Positions 23,721-38,790 are shown, numbered from the stretch's first letter. The stretch: 64,000 bases of DNA from Ursus arctos (GCF_023065955.2 NW_026623078.1:6706199-6770198), one strand, 5' to 3'. Made by a program: numbers and translations. The notes: generated from the sequence alone by a model not told the origin.

Positions 23721-23995
23721 TATGCCGTCTTATATTTCTAAAATTAGTTCATATAAATACTGCTCCTTAGGAATTTAGTCTTGAGATTACTATAATCATT
23801 GGTTTAAAAATACTTCCTGTGTAACTCTCTCTTTTCAAAAGTGAATGTCCCTCCCCCCTGAGTGAAAAACAAAATAGACCCAGTATCAGTTGTATATTCA
23901 AATCAAGAAAAGACAAATAAGAGCATTTTTCTAAGTTTGACCATCAGTAATGAACATCAGTAATCAACAAGGGCTCTTCACAGTACAGGCATCAC

Positions 23996-24935
23996 TTAAG
24001 AGATCGTCCTGTAATTTACTAGCTGTCTGCATAGCCTCCTCATTGCCACCTTCATTTCTTGATTCCTGAATGTAGAGATGACCGGATTCAGGAAAGGAGT
24101 GAGAACAGCATCAAAGATGGCCAGAAACTTATCCAGGTGTATAGTGGGACTTGGCCATGTATAAAAAAAAAATCAAAGGACCAAAGAGCAAGAATACCAC
24201 AGTGATGTGAGCTGACAGTGTGGACAGAGCCTTGGATGAACCAGCTGAAGAGTGTTTCTGAACAGTGAGAATGATGGTGATGTAGGAAATGATCAGTATG
24301 AAGAAGGAGCCAACAGAGATGAGTCCACAATTGGCTGTGACCATAAACTCTAGTCGGTAGGTGTCTGTGCAGGCAAGTTTGATGAACCGAGGAAGGTCAC
24401 AGTAAAAGCTGTCCAATACATTAGGACCACAGAAGGGTAAGCCTACCACAAAAGCCAGTTGAACCACAGAGTGGATAAGGCCAGTCATCCAGGCAGCCAC
24501 TAAAAAGAAGATGCATGTTCTTGGGCTCATGATGGTCAGATAGTGCAGAGGCTTACATATGGCAACATATCTGTCAAAGGCCATGGCAATGAGCAGCACC
24601 ATCTCCACACCACCAATGACGTGGATAAAGAAGATTTCAGTGATGCAGCCACCAGAGGAGATGACTTTATGCTTTCTGAAAAGGTCATAAATCATCTTGG
24701 GAGAAGTGACTGAAAAAACTCCCAGGTCAATGAAGGAAAGGTTGGCCAACAGGAAGTACATGGGAGAGTGCAAGTGAGGGTCAGAAGTCACACTGAGCAT
24801 GATGAAGGAGTTTCCCATCATGTTTGCCACATAAAACGTGGAGGAGAACACAAAGAGGAGAAGTTGGATCTCCTAGGAGTTGGTGAGTCCCAGGAACACA
24901 AACTCTGACACCATGGAGTGATTCATTCCATCCAT
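23996..24935 (-). pseudogene. OR4F-family olfactory receptor, nearly intact pseudogene
   Basis: From the ATG at 24935 (MDGMNHSMVSEFVFLG) to the TAA at 23996-23998 the minus strand spans a full OR4F receptor of about 312 residues. It is an odorant GPCR signalling through G-olf in ciliated olfactory neurons. Conserved marks are present: TM1 'MMGNS', '[14 protein letters not shown]' (TM2), '[15 protein letters not shown]' (end of TM3), '[19 protein letters not shown]' (EL2 cysteines), '[13 protein letters not shown]' (TM6). Only two lesions are seen. A TAG stop replaces a tryptophan codon in the N-terminal NSWEIQ motif (24875-24880 region). One extra base in a 10-A run at 24163-24172 shifts the frame in TM6, so TM7 (LNPVI) and the C-terminus are read in another frame down to 23996. 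The span of 940 bp is one more than a multiple of three, as expected for a +1 indel. Confidence 0.93.
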
Positions 24936-24951
24936 TGGCTTCGTTGGCACT

Positions 24952-25689
24952 GCTACCTGAGGAAGGACAATAGGAGAAAATGTAAATTATGATAATTATG
25001 TTAATAAACTGGGAGAGAGGTCAAAATTATGAAAGCCTGCTTCTACTGTAGAATTAGAACCGACCTGATATGCTCATGGCCTCTCAAACGTGATTACCCA
25101 GAAAAATTGGTGGCTGTCAGGTGGAGCTGCTCTCTACCACCAGGTTGTCTCTGCATTTGATACCCTCTGCTTCCTCTCAGGTTTGATGCCGTGATTACTC
25201 TTGAGGTGTAACAATAGTCAACATGAGCCCCAGTCCCGTAGAACTAATCACTATTGCAACCCTTTCCAAGTCCATAAGCCTTTATCTGGAAGACAGACCC
25301 TTCTTCTCTTCCATCCCAGTCCCCACCTCTGGGAGTATATTCATCTTTAATATTACTTAAATATTTACAATGTCTACAAAGTCTTGCTTTATTATTACTA
25401 CCACTTTTTTTACTGTCCCTTGTTTATAATGGAGTATAGTCCTAACTCACCAACTCAACTATGAGCTTTTTGGAAGAAGGAATTATGACTTACTCATAGT
25501 TGGACTCCCTGAAGCAGTGGAAACTGTGGTCTGCAGAGTGGTGCAGGTCCATGCACATTATCAGGTCATATCATATTAGGTATAAAATTTGTGAGTGTTT
25601 AGAAATCTCTCTAGAAATTTAACATTACAGTGATGTCCAAGTTTCTGATTTTGCATTTACAAAAGTATTAGTCTATTGAAGTAAAAGGC
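24952..25689. other. No gene recognised; OR upstream region
   Basis: Upstream of the OR4F-family copy. OR genes usually have noncoding 5' exons several kb upstream, but no exon can be identified. Positions 25340-25530 weakly resemble L2. No other feature. Confidence 0.35.
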
Positions 25690-25800
25690 TTAGGGGTGCC
25701 TGGCTGGCTCAGTCAGAAAAGCATACAACTCTTGATCTCAAGGTTGTGAGTTCAAGCTCTAAATTGGGTATAGAGATTACTTATATAAATAATTATTTTT
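25690..25800 (+). mobile_element. Short-type carnivore SINE (SINEC)
   Basis: 'ggtgcctggctggctcagtcag' head, 'gatctcaaggttgtgagttcaagc' B-box region, then directly an A/T-rich tail without the CT body. Confidence 0.85.
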
Positions 25801-25959
25801 TAAAAGAAAAAAAGTAAAACCTTAAACTTCAACACAAGTAAATTGAGCAACATTGCCTTAAGATACTTAACACCTGATGTGAAAAGCTTAAAACTATGAA
25901 AGGTATCATAATGTAGTGGAAATGATATTATGAAAATCTCTAAAAAAGAATCACAGAAA

Positions 25960-26160
25960 CAGCATAGCTTAGTAGGAAGAATATGGGTTTTGGATTTTGA
26001 TTTCCACAATTTATGCAAATGTTCAACCACTGATAGGTTGATCTTGGAAAAGTTACTTAAAGTCTTGAGCCTCAGTTAATTTATTTATGAAACTGTAATT
26101 AATAATTAATGTATCTTAGTCATATGGCTATATTAAGTATTCAGTAAATGTTAAGTTTAC
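25960..26160 (+). repeat. MIR SINE
   Basis: Diverged MIR: 'gtaggaagaatatgggttttgg', 'aagttacttaaagtcttgagcctcagtt', 'attaagtattcagtaaatgttaag'. Confidence 0.55.
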
Positions 26161-26514
26161 TTCTTTTCATTTCACTTGCCCATAATAGCACTCTACACAA
26201 GACATAATTAATGAATGAATAAGAAAACAAAATAGGTTAACCAATAGGGATCATCAAACTTCCATATCATAAAATATATTTCAATAAATAATTATTAATA
26301 TAGTGGTCACATTCTCTTAGTAGAAGAAATTAAACTATCTTCCATAAGTTCGATTGATTTGCTCTCAAAGAACACTATTTCTTATTAGTACTTACCACAA
26401 AGGTAATTTATTATTTGTTCCATATATCGTTCCCAACTTGGCTTAAGCCCCATTAAGTTGTGGACCACATCTGTCTTGTTCAACCCAGGGTATCAAAAAT
26501 TTAGAATCACTCCA

Positions 26515-26690
26515 TGGGGCACCTTAGTTGCTCAGTCAGTTAAGCAACTGACTCCTGATTTTGGCTCAGGTCATGATCTCAGGATTATGAGATAGAGCTC
26601 AGCATCAGGCTCCACACTGGGCATGGAGCCTGCTTAAGGTTCTCTCTCTCCCAACCCCGCTGCCCTGTCCCTCTCAAAAAGAAAAAGAAA
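26515..26690 (+). mobile_element. Carnivore SINE (SINEC)
   Basis: 'ggggcaccttagttgctcagtcagttaag' head, conserved body, then tail expanded into a purine microsatellite. Confidence 0.9.
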
Positions 26691-26705
26691 GAAAGAAAGA
26701 AAGAA

Positions 26706-26741
<36 letters not shown>

Positions 26742-26750
26742 AAAGAAAAG

Positions 26751-26781
<31 letters not shown>

Positions 26782-26799
26782 GAAAGGAAAAGAAAAGAA
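26691..26799. repeat. (GAAA)n/(GAAAA)n microsatellite
   Basis: Purine-only run derived from the SINE tail, about 110 bp. Confidence 0.93.
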
Positions 26800-27059
26800 A
26801 TTTGTAATCACTTCAGAAACATAACAAGGACAAATAAATATTAGCTGAAAGGGTGAATAAAATATATTTGCTTGGTTTAGAGAATGACCATGTGAGGAAA
26901 GACAGAAATCCAGGAAAGTGAAAATTTTGCCTGAAGGAAAGCCAAAAGTAGGAATAGAACTAAAAGGAAGTCTTCAATCTAGTCAAAGAGACTGAAATTA
27001 ATGAGGTCAACTTCGGGACCTACTGATGAACTTTAGGAAATTCAGGAAAATCTCTAGTC

Positions 27060-27185
27060 ATTATAGATCAGAAAATAAATATGCAAATATGTTAAATAAC
27101 TTGACCAAAACCATAAATTTACTTAGTGTTAGAGCTTGTATTAGAACCCAGGTCTACAGACTCCAAGATCAGTCCTCTTTCCAAT
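27060..27185 (-). repeat. MIR SINE, antisense
   Basis: 'ttaaataacttgaccaaaaccataaatttacttagtgttagagcttg...gaacccaggtctacagactcc' is the antisense MIR pattern. Confidence 0.6.
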
Positions 27186-27594
27186 TCCCTACTTTCTTTC
27201 ATTTATCTGTGACTTACTGAGGATACAGCCTGAACAAAAACATGTGGCAGGGTGATGGTAGAAAATTGTTGGAGGAAAGATGAGCCCCTTGTAGCTGATG
27301 ACAGCTCTTTATCGACATGCTGGTAGCTGATGTCTTGGCCTCCATGATTAATCATCCCTGACAACTGTCCATCAACAAATTAATGTACTTCAGTGTCCTG
27401 GAAAACATGGGTGTTCTCAAAAGCATTTGTTCTTATTCTAATTGTTCAGGCAAATGCTCTCATTTAGAACAGATGGTTTTTTGGATGAACTCAATATAAA
27501 AAGCTAGTTTAATCTGTTCTGCTCAATCTTTTCCTCCCTGGAGGGACTGAGACCCCTGAAGAGGGTCCAGCATGAGCTAACCACCTAGAAGCTG

Positions 27595-28010
27595 CCATTA
27601 TGTTGCCTGCACTCAAGTTCTACCTCCTTCGTGAAATCATTCTTGACTCCATCAGCCTGAGTAGTTTTCAGTTTCTAGAGTTCCATTTTTTTAAAAGATT
27701 TTATTTATTTATTCGACAGAGATAGAGACAGCCAGCGAGAGAGGGAACACAAGCACGGGGAGTGGGAGAGGAAGAAGCAGGCTCCTAGCGGAAGAGCCTG
27801 ATGTGGGGCTTGATCCCGGATTGCCGGGATCACACCCTGAGCCGAAGGCAGACGCTTAACCACTGTGCCACCCAGGCGCCCCTCTAGAGTTTCATTTTAA
27901 CTCCCCAAATGAATTATAGGACTACTCTATCTATAATATGTCTCCATAACCTCCGCAGTGCCTAGAATAATGCTGGAGAACATAACAGGTCTTCAGTAAA
28001 AAGCCTGAGT
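27595..28010 (+). repeat. L2 3' end interrupted by a SINE
   Basis: Left part 'ctacctccttcgtgaaatcattcttgactcc' and right part 'cgcagtgcctagaataatgctgg...gtcttcagtaaaaagc' are typical of the L2 3' end. They are split by the SINE at 27690-27885. Confidence 0.6.
27690..27885 (-). mobile_element. Young carnivore SINE (SINEC), antisense
   Basis: Full-length young subfamily copy in antisense. Flanking near-identical direct repeats 'tctagagttccatttt' (about 27675-27690) and 'tctagagtttcatttt' (about 27882-27897), one mismatch, are the target-site duplication. Confidence 0.93.
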
Positions 28011-28214
28011 TTCCCATTTGAGTACAAGTGTACTGAGGTTGATCATCAATCTCAGCGTGGATGCAGGGACTCCAGACTTTATCTAGGACTTCATATTAAA
28101 TATAGGCTCTATTTATGATTGCATTGTTCTTTGAGTTCATCTCTTTTAACTCTTACATCTTATAACAATCATTTCTATATTTTTTAAAGAAGCTACAATG
28201 GAATAATGAAATGA

Positions 28215-28400
28215 CTATAGTCTTCAATACCTGAAAAACCGTATTTCATATTCTGTCAGCTAGTAACTTGGTGACCTTGAGTAACATACATTTCATCTCT
28301 GGGTCCTTTTCCCATCTGCAAAATGGAGAAAATAGTGTCTTACAGAACTGAAAATTGAGAAAATGCATGTCACCAAATCTAGTTAATTCTCTTTAATGCT
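28215..28400 (+). repeat. MIR SINE
   Basis: 'gtcagctagtaacttggtgaccttgagtaac', 'catctctgggtccttttcccatctgcaaaatgg' match the MIR core. Confidence 0.65.
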
Positions 28401-28421
28401 AGTTGGTAACAGAAATAACCT

Positions 28422-28605
28422 GGGGCGCCTGGGTGGCACAGCGGTTAAGCGCCTGCCTTCGGCTCAGGGCGTGATCCTGGCGTTATGGGATCGAGCCCCA
28501 CATCAGGCTCTTCCGCTGTGAGCCTGCTTCTTCCTCTCCCACTCCCCCTGCTTGTGTTCCCTCTCTCGCTGGCTGTCTCTATCTCTGTTGAATAAATAAA
28601 TAAAA

Positions 28606-28641
<36 letters not shown>
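28422..28641 (+). mobile_element. Young carnivore SINE (SINEC, bear/panda-type) with long poly(A)
   Basis: Starts 'ggggcgcctgggtggcacag' and carries the 'cggttaagcgcctgcc' variant. Ends with 'aataaataaataaaatcttt' and an A tract of over 30 nt. Direct repeats 'agaaataacctg' flank it on both sides. The long pure A tail and low divergence suggest recent insertion. Confidence 0.95.
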
Positions 28642-28645
<4 letters not shown>

Positions 28646-28654
28646 AATAACCTG

Positions 28655-29616
28655 TGTGTCCATAGTGAGGTCATATATAAGTAAATTTTTGTAAATTAAT
28701 ACAATGGGTTGAATTATTTGAGAAGTAAATGAATGAACAAGATATATATTTATCACCATGGAAAAATCTCAAAAAATATAATGTTGAATGAAAAAAATCA
28801 AATTGTAAAATCATACATGTAAACTGAAATAATTTTTGTAAATTCTGGAACACTCAATAAGTATTACATATTATTAAATATAAATAAATATATAGGTAGT
28901 AGGAGTATGAAAGTTTGAATAAGAAGGATATCTATCCCACAACTTCAGAATAGTGTTTTTCCCTGTGGGGGAAAATGGAGGAATCTGACAACATGAGTGA
29001 TTTCGATTTTTTTGTAATGATTTACTACTCAAGAAAGTCTGATAAAATGGCAGTTGTTTATTGTTAAATCTTGAAGTTAAATACACAGTGCCAATCATAT
29101 GGTTTTGAGTACTTTTCAAAGGATTGAAGTATGTTTCACAATTTCTTTCTAATTTAACACATCTTCCATGTATTTGCTTCTTTCTCTTCTAACTCCCCTC
29201 CTTTCAACAGTTATCACTAAATCTACCACAAAGCCTCATCAAGATTCTCTCCTTCAAGTGTTTCTGCTGCTCCAACAAAAATCTATCTGCTCTCAGAATA
29301 AACCCAGTCATAGTATTAATGGTTTCATGATTCCTCTTTTGCCTTCAGATGAATACAACCTCATAATAAAGCATTCAGACCCGTCTGGAGTCCGGGCCTT
29401 TCCAACCTCATTTCCTATCTCATTTTATTACATCATTTCTTGCACCCCGTGATCCAGCAATATCTATTTATTATCTGATAATGCCACATAATACACATGC
29501 CTCCATGCCTTTAAATATACTGGTACTTCTTCTTCAACTCCCCTTCCACCCTTTCCACCCATTTCTCTTCTTTCTGGAAGAGTATAATACATAACTCAAA
29601 GTAAACACATGCTATA
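28655..29616. other. No gene recognised; possible L2 at right
   Basis: Noncoding. Positions 29180-29560 have the pyrimidine-rich character of an L2 3' region, but this is weak. The 94-codon ORF at 29168 lacks domains. Confidence 0.35.
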
Positions 29617-29997
29617 CTTTTTTTATAATAATATTTTTTATTATATTATGTTAGTCACCATGCAGTAAATCCCTGGTTTTTGATGTAAAGTTAGATGATT
29701 CATTAGTTTCTTATAACACCCAGTGCACCATGCAATATGGGCCCTCCTTATTACCCATCACCAGCCTATCCCATTCCCTACCCCCTCCCCTCTGAAGCCC
29801 TCAGTTTGTTTCTCAGAGTCCATAGTCTCTCATGCTTCATTCCCCCTTCTGATTACCCCCCCTTTCTTTATCCCTTTCTTCTCCTACCGCTCTTCCTAGT
29901 TCTTATGTTCCATAGATGAGAGAAACCATATGATAATTGTCTTTCTCTGCTTGACTTATTTCACTTAGCATTATCTCCTCCAGTGCCATCCATTTTT
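29617..29997 (-). mobile_element. 5'-truncated carnivore L1 3' end, antisense (copy 1)
   Basis: Same L1 3' UTR as at 9880-10120 in antisense, extending to the end of ORF2 at about 29995. It abuts a second, separate copy. Confidence 0.88.
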
Positions 29998-30455
29998 AAA
30001 TAATAATATTTTTTATTATATTATGTCAGTCACCGTACAGTACATCCCTGGTTTTTGATGTAAAGTTCCATGATTCATTACTTGCAAATAATACCCAGTG
30101 CACCATGCAGTACGTGCCCTCCTTAATACCCATCACCAGCCTATCCCATTCCCCCACTCCTCTCCCCTCTGAAACCCTCAGTTTGTTTCCCAGAGTCCAT
30201 AGTCTCTCATGGTTCATTCCCCCTTCTGTTTACCCGCCTTTCTTCTTCCCTTTCTTCTTCTACCAATCTTCCTACTTCTTATGTTCCATAAATGAGTGAA
30301 ACCATATGATAATTGTCCTTCTCTGCTTGACTTATTTCACTTAAGAAGATGTGGTCCATATATACAGTGGAATATTACTCAGCCATCAGAAAGAATGATT
30401 ACCCAACATTTGCAGCAACATGGACAGGACTGGAGGAGATTATGCTAAATGAAAG
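29998..30455 (-). mobile_element. 5'-inverted (twin-primed) carnivore L1, antisense (copy 2)
   Basis: Positions 29998-30342 are the L1 3' UTR in antisense. At about 30343 the sequence switches to the sense orientation of the segment that lies immediately upstream in the normal element (30343-30455; compare 4515-4622). An inverted 5' part joined to a normal 3' part is the mark of twin priming during L1 insertion. Confidence 0.85.
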
Positions 30456-30519
30456 CAATCTCAATTCTTTTCCCGACGTGTCTTCAGGTAGCAGATGCTC
30501 TTCCAATTTTCGTTGGGAG

Positions 30520-30690
30520 AACACTGTTCCAGGAGACCAGAGTCTAGACCTGGATCAGTCACACACTTTCTGTGTGACCATAAACAAGTTGTATATCTTT
30601 CTGCAGCATCTGCTTTCTCTCCTGCAAAATGAATGGACAAAGCAGGTACTATGGGTTCTTCTAGCTCCAACTTTCTGAGATAAGAATTTA
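30520..30690 (+). repeat. MIR SINE
   Basis: 'agacctggatcagtcacacactttctgtgtgaccataaacaagttg' followed by 'cctgcaaaatgaatgg' fits MIR. Confidence 0.55.
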
Positions 30691-32374
30691 TTATCTTGAA
30701 TCTCCTCCCTAATTAGACCTCAGATGACAGACCATTTCAGCTGGAAATGAAGAGAGTAAGTGAATTGTATGGACAAACTACCCTTCCAGGGCCCTGGTGA
30801 AGTATTCAGCTGTAACGTAGGTTAAAAATTCTCTGTGCACACTGTGTTTTCTCTTCATAATGAAGGGAGCTGTGCACAAAGGAATAGGGTTGTAGGGTAT
30901 TAATTTGCTTCTGCTCTGCTGGGTCAAATGGCACTCAAGAGGTTAGGTGTTTGTAATCCAAACATGCACAAAGTTCAGGAAAGGAAGAAGCCTAGAGTTT
31001 GGTTACTTTGGACAAATTACGGGTCCATAGGGACCACTTCTTAAGATGACCCAGAGGAGAATTCAACTTTTTAATGGCCCTCTTGCTTATGCCAATATCA
31101 CATAAAGACCAGAGGTTGCCTCGAGAGAGCCATGATAACTCTTGTCTCACTGATTACTCTATTGCTAAATGTTTCTCTGTGGTAAGGATAAGTAGTTAAT
31201 AAAGGCATGTTGGATATTCCAGTGAACCTTCTGAAAACTGTTGTGGTTACAAAGTTATTAACTTATGTAAATGAATCAATGTGGCCAATGAACCAAGCTA
31301 TGCACACAGAACATGTCCAGGAGGCGGAGAATCCCAAAGCTTAGCCACACTCAGGAGAGCAATGTGTAGTGAATTCCAGAAGAAAAATGAAAAAAAGAAC
31401 CCTAAGAATGCCTTTGATTGAAAAAGGCTCAACATGAAATGACAGACAGTTGAAAGATGGTTCTAGAATTTGTACATGTTGCTTTTGCATAGATTCCTGG
31501 AGCAAAAGTAAAAAATCCTTGCGTTTATAGGAAGCTGGTCAACTCAAGAGGCTGTCCTCAAGCTTCCACTGTGTACCTGGTACCCATCCTATCTGCAGTC
31601 AGCAAATGTCAGCAACCCCTTTCTTGTGCCAGTTGTTATGTCCCAGGGGCAGATGAATTTTACTCTGTGATGTAGAATAATAGATCGGAGGAGTGAGTGA
31701 GTTAGCCTGAGATTTAAAATCTACGTGATTGTTGGAAACAATTATAGAGGGGAAAGTCAGAAAGAGAGATTTCATGTGAAAAGGATAAGTTAGATTTGGC
31801 TTGTTTCATAATAATCATATGTCTTGAGTATAGAGCATCAAATTTTTTCTGTTAAGAGATCATTAGTTTCCTTCTTAGCCCTAACTCACAAGGAATATCA
31901 AAATCAGGGTCATTGTGGCACTTTTATATGAATTACAATTAGTTATGATGTGGTTGCAATTACTGATTTTTGGGAAATAATGTTGCTTTACTACCATAAG
32001 GTGAAAAATCGGAACGGGGATCCACATCTGTAGGTGTGTGATGTGAATAGTTCTCCTGGGGTTGGGCAGTGCACACCTGTATGATCATGTACAGAGCCCT
32101 GTCAGAGGAGATAGTGATTTAAAAAGAAATGGCTTACCTACTTCCCCAGAGTTTTATCTTTGAAATGACTACCAGAGATACAGGTACTGCTAAGAGATCA
32201 AGGCAAGAGGGAAAGGTCTGGAAATGGGACCTTATGAGATGCCCATGCAAAGAGAGAAAGTCGGGGAAGGAGAATAAAGAGGAAGAGCCTGTGAAGTTTT
32301 AGGAGAATTAGTTTTGGGCAGTATCATGAGTGTCCTCGGGATTCATAATCATTAAGATGGAAAGCATTACCTTC
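30691..32374. other. No gene recognised
   Basis: About 1.7 kb of noncoding sequence, apparently unique. No ORF, splice pattern or repeat family could be supported. Confidence 0.4.
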
Positions 32375-32484
32375 TGTTTTGCTTTTTAGAAGAGTTTGTG
32401 CGGGATTGGAATTGATTCTTTAAGTGTTTAGTATAATGTACTGTGAAGGCATCTGGGTCTGTGTTTTTCTTTCTGGGATATACT

Positions 32485-35375
<2,891 letters not shown>

Positions 35376-35799
35376 CTGGGATATACTCTTTTTATTGCTC
35401 ACTTGATCTTTTCCCTTGTTACAGGTCTGTTCAGATTATCTGTTTCCACTTGAGTCAGGTTTGGTAGTTTGTGTCTTCTTAGAAATATGTCCATTTCATA
35501 TAGGTGACCTACTTTGCTGGCTGTTCATAACATTCCCTTATAATCCTTTTATTTTTGTAAGGTGGGTAGTAATGCTCCCATTCCAAAATTTAATCATTTT
35601 AATGTTCTCTCTCTTCCTTCTTGGTCAGTCTAGTGAAAGGTTTGTCATTTTTGTTGATTTTTACAAAGAACCAACTTTTGGTTTTGTTTGCTCATCTCTC
35701 TTGTTTTATACTATTTCATTTATGTTTACTCTGTTATTTCCTTCCTTATGCTTGTTTTCTCCCCCTTATGCTTGTTTTAACATTAGTTTGCTTTTTTTT

Positions 35800-35995
35800 T
35801 TTTTTTTAGATTTTTTATTTATTTGTTTGACAGAGATAGACAGCCAGCGAGAGAGGGAACACAAGCAGGGGGAGTGGGAGAGGAAGAAGCAGGCTCCCCG
35901 TGAAGGAGCCTGATGTGGGTCTGGATCCCGGAACGCTGGGATCACGCCCTGAGCCGAAGACAGACGCTTAATGACTGCACTACCCAGGCGCCCCT
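35800..35995 (-). mobile_element. Young carnivore SINE (SINEC), antisense
   Basis: Full copy with T-run at 35792-35808 (poly(A) on the minus strand). Direct repeats 'tagtttgct' lie on both sides (about 35785 and 35995). Inserted into the old L1. Confidence 0.92.
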
Positions 35996-37194
35996 AGTTT
36001 GCTCTTTTTACTTTACTCTTCCTATACTGGAAAGTTAGGTTCTTGACTGGAGATTTTTTTTAATACATCTGTAACTATATAAACACATCGGTAACTATAA
36101 ACACTATGGTGTTTGTTTACAGAGAGAAATTTGATGAGATGTACATAGACCATTTCATAGAGTCTGTTGAGTGTATTCCAAGGCATTCTGGCTGGCTACT
36201 ACCCATGAAATCAACAACATCTCCCTCTTCCTCCTTTCTTTTTCCTTCCCCTCCATATCTGAATTCCTTTTTCTCCATTCATAAATGCGAGACTGTTTTT
36301 CATGATTTGGAGCCTGTAGCATCTATCATGGCTATAGTCTGCCATATGTTTACTCTCCTGCAAGGATGGAACTCCGCCAGGGCCTGGGACATTTGCTGCC
36401 TCCATATCTTTTTCTCCTCAATATCATCAAACCTCACGGTCTCTTCATCTTCACTGCAGAGGTGGATACATGTTGTATCATGTATCGCTATGTCATTCCT
36501 TTTTGTTACTGAACAGTATCCCACTTTATGGACATACCACTTTGGTTTAACCATTTGTCAATGGATAGACATGTTGGTTTTTTCCACTTTTTGGATCGTA
36601 TGAATTATGCTGCCATGAATATGTACAAATTTTTGTGTGGACATATACTTTCCTTTTTCTTTGAGAGAGAGAGTATGAGTGGGGGGGAGAGGCAGAGAGG
36701 GTAAGGAAGAATCTTTTTTTAATTATTTTTATTTTTAAATTTTATTTTATTTTATAAATAAATTTCTATTATATTTATAGTTTATCAATTAATGAACATA
36801 TAGTGTAATATTAGTTTCAGAGGTAGAGTTTAGTGATTCATCAGTTGCATACAACACCCAGTGCTCATTCCATCAAGTACCCTCCTTAATGCCCATCACC
36901 AGTTACCCCATCCCCCCACTGACCCTCGGTTTGCTTCCTATAGTTAAAAGTTTCTTTGGTTTGTCTCCCTCTCTGATTTCATGTTATTTTATTTTTCCTT
37001 TCCTTCCTCTATGATCTTCTGTTTTGTTTCTTGAATTCCACATATGAGTGAAATCATAGAATTGTCTTTCTGTGATTGACTTATTTCACTTAGCCTAATA
37101 CCCTCTAGTTCCATCCACGTCATTGCAAATGGTGCAATTTTGTTTTCTTTCACGACTGAATAACATTCCATTGCATATCTACACCACATATTTT

Positions 37195-37391
37195 TTTAAA
37201 TTTTATTTTCTGAAGATTTCATTTATTTAAAAGAGAGAGAGAACGAGTGGAGGGAGGGGCAGAAGGAGAAGGAGAAGCAGACTCACTGCTGAGCAGGGAG
37301 CCTGATGTGGGGCTTCATCCCCGCCCTGGACCCTGGGATCATGACCTGAACCCAAGGCAGACACCTAACCGACTGAGCCACCCAAGCACCC
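37195..37391 (-). mobile_element. Carnivore SINE (SINEC), antisense
   Basis: Antisense SINE splitting an L1 sentence: 'accacat' occurs just before (about 37183) and just after (about 37393) as a short target-site duplication. Confidence 0.88.
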
Positions 37392-37621
37392 AGTACCACA
37401 TCTTTATGAATTCATTTGTTAATGGACATCTGGGCTCTCTCCATAGTTTGGCTGTTGTGGACATTGCTGCTATAAACATTGGGGTGCAGGTGCTCCTTCG
37501 GATCAGTATATTTGTATCCTCTGGGTAAATATCTAGTAGTGCAATTGGTGGGTTGTAGGGTAGGTCTATTTTTAACTTTTTGAGGAACCTCCATATTGTT
37601 TTCCAGAGTGGCTGTATGGGA

Positions 37622-37750
37622 AAGAATCTTAAGCATGCTCCATTCTCAGTGCAGAGCCTGATGTGGGGCTGGATCTCAAAACCCTGAGGTCAGGACCTGA
37701 GCCAAAATCAAGAGTTTGATGCTGAACAGACTGAGCCACCCAGGCGGTCT
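37622..37750 (-). mobile_element. Carnivore SINE (SINEC) fragment, antisense
   Basis: Antisense head and part of the body ('gagcctgatgtggggctgg' to 'gactgagccacccaggcgg'). It lacks the CT-rich body. Confidence 0.8.
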
Positions 37751-38282
37751 GAACATATGTTTTCAGCTCTCTTCAGTATAGGAGTGGCTCTGCTGGATTA
37801 CGATAACTTGTGTCTTTAACATTTTGAAGAGCTGCCTTTTTTTTTTTTGCCAAAATGCCTGCATCATTTTATCTTCCTACCAATAATTATTGAGGGTTCT
37901 AATTTCTCCACATCTTTTCTGACACTTGTCATTTTCTGTCTTTTTTATTACAGTTATCCTAGAGCATGTGAAGTGGTATCTTGTGGCTTTGCTTTGCATT
38001 TCCCTGAAGGCTACTAATGTTGAAAAGTTTTTCATGGGTTTACTGGCCATTTGTCTATCTTCTTCAGAACAATGTCTATTAGAGTCCTTTGCCTATTCTT
38101 AAGTTGGGTTGTCTTTTTATTGAGTTGTAAGTGTTCTTTACCTATTTTGGGAACAAGGTAGACCATATACATTTAATGTGATTATCGATGGGGTTTGGTT
38201 TAAAACTACCATTTTGCTATTTGTTTTCTATTCTCATTTTCTTTTATGTTTCTATTTATCATTTGGATTCACTGGGCTTTTT

Positions 38283-38437
38283 TTAATTATTTTTTATAAT
38301 ATTTTTTATTATGTTATGTTAGTCACCATACAGTACCTCCCTAGTTTTTGATGTACTGTTCTATATTCATTACTTGCGTATAACACCCAGCGCACCATGC
38401 AATATGTGCCATCCTTAATACCCATCACCGACTGGCC
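38283..38437 (-). mobile_element. 5'-truncated carnivore L1 3' end, antisense
   Basis: About 150 bp of the young L1 3' UTR. Flanking repeats 'tcactgggctttt' (38268-38280 region) and 'tcactgagctttt' (38440 region) differ by one base and mark the target-site duplication. Confidence 0.88.
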
Positions 38438-38790
38438 TGTCACTGAGCTTTTAAAGAAAATGTTTTATTTCATCTCCAGTATTACCTTATTAGCCATGTC
38501 ACTTTATTTTAACTGTTTGTCAAGCATTTAGAGAATACATCTTTAATGCAGTACATCGTCAAATAATGTTATACCACTGCCTGCATAATATAGGAATCTT
38601 TCCAACTTCCGTCTTCTTCTTTCTAGTCTTTTGGTTGTTATTTTCATATGTTTTATTCCTGCATGTTGTTAGTTCCACAATACATTACTATTGTTTTTGA
38701 TTTAGGTAGTCACAGATGCTTTTGGGAGATTGAAAACCCACTGGTACAAACATCTTGATATTTTTGCCTTATGTAAAGAGGTTATCTTAT

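Noticed and set aside
36106..36603. 165-codon plus-strand ORF
   Set aside because: Lies on the antisense strand of an old L1; no domain.
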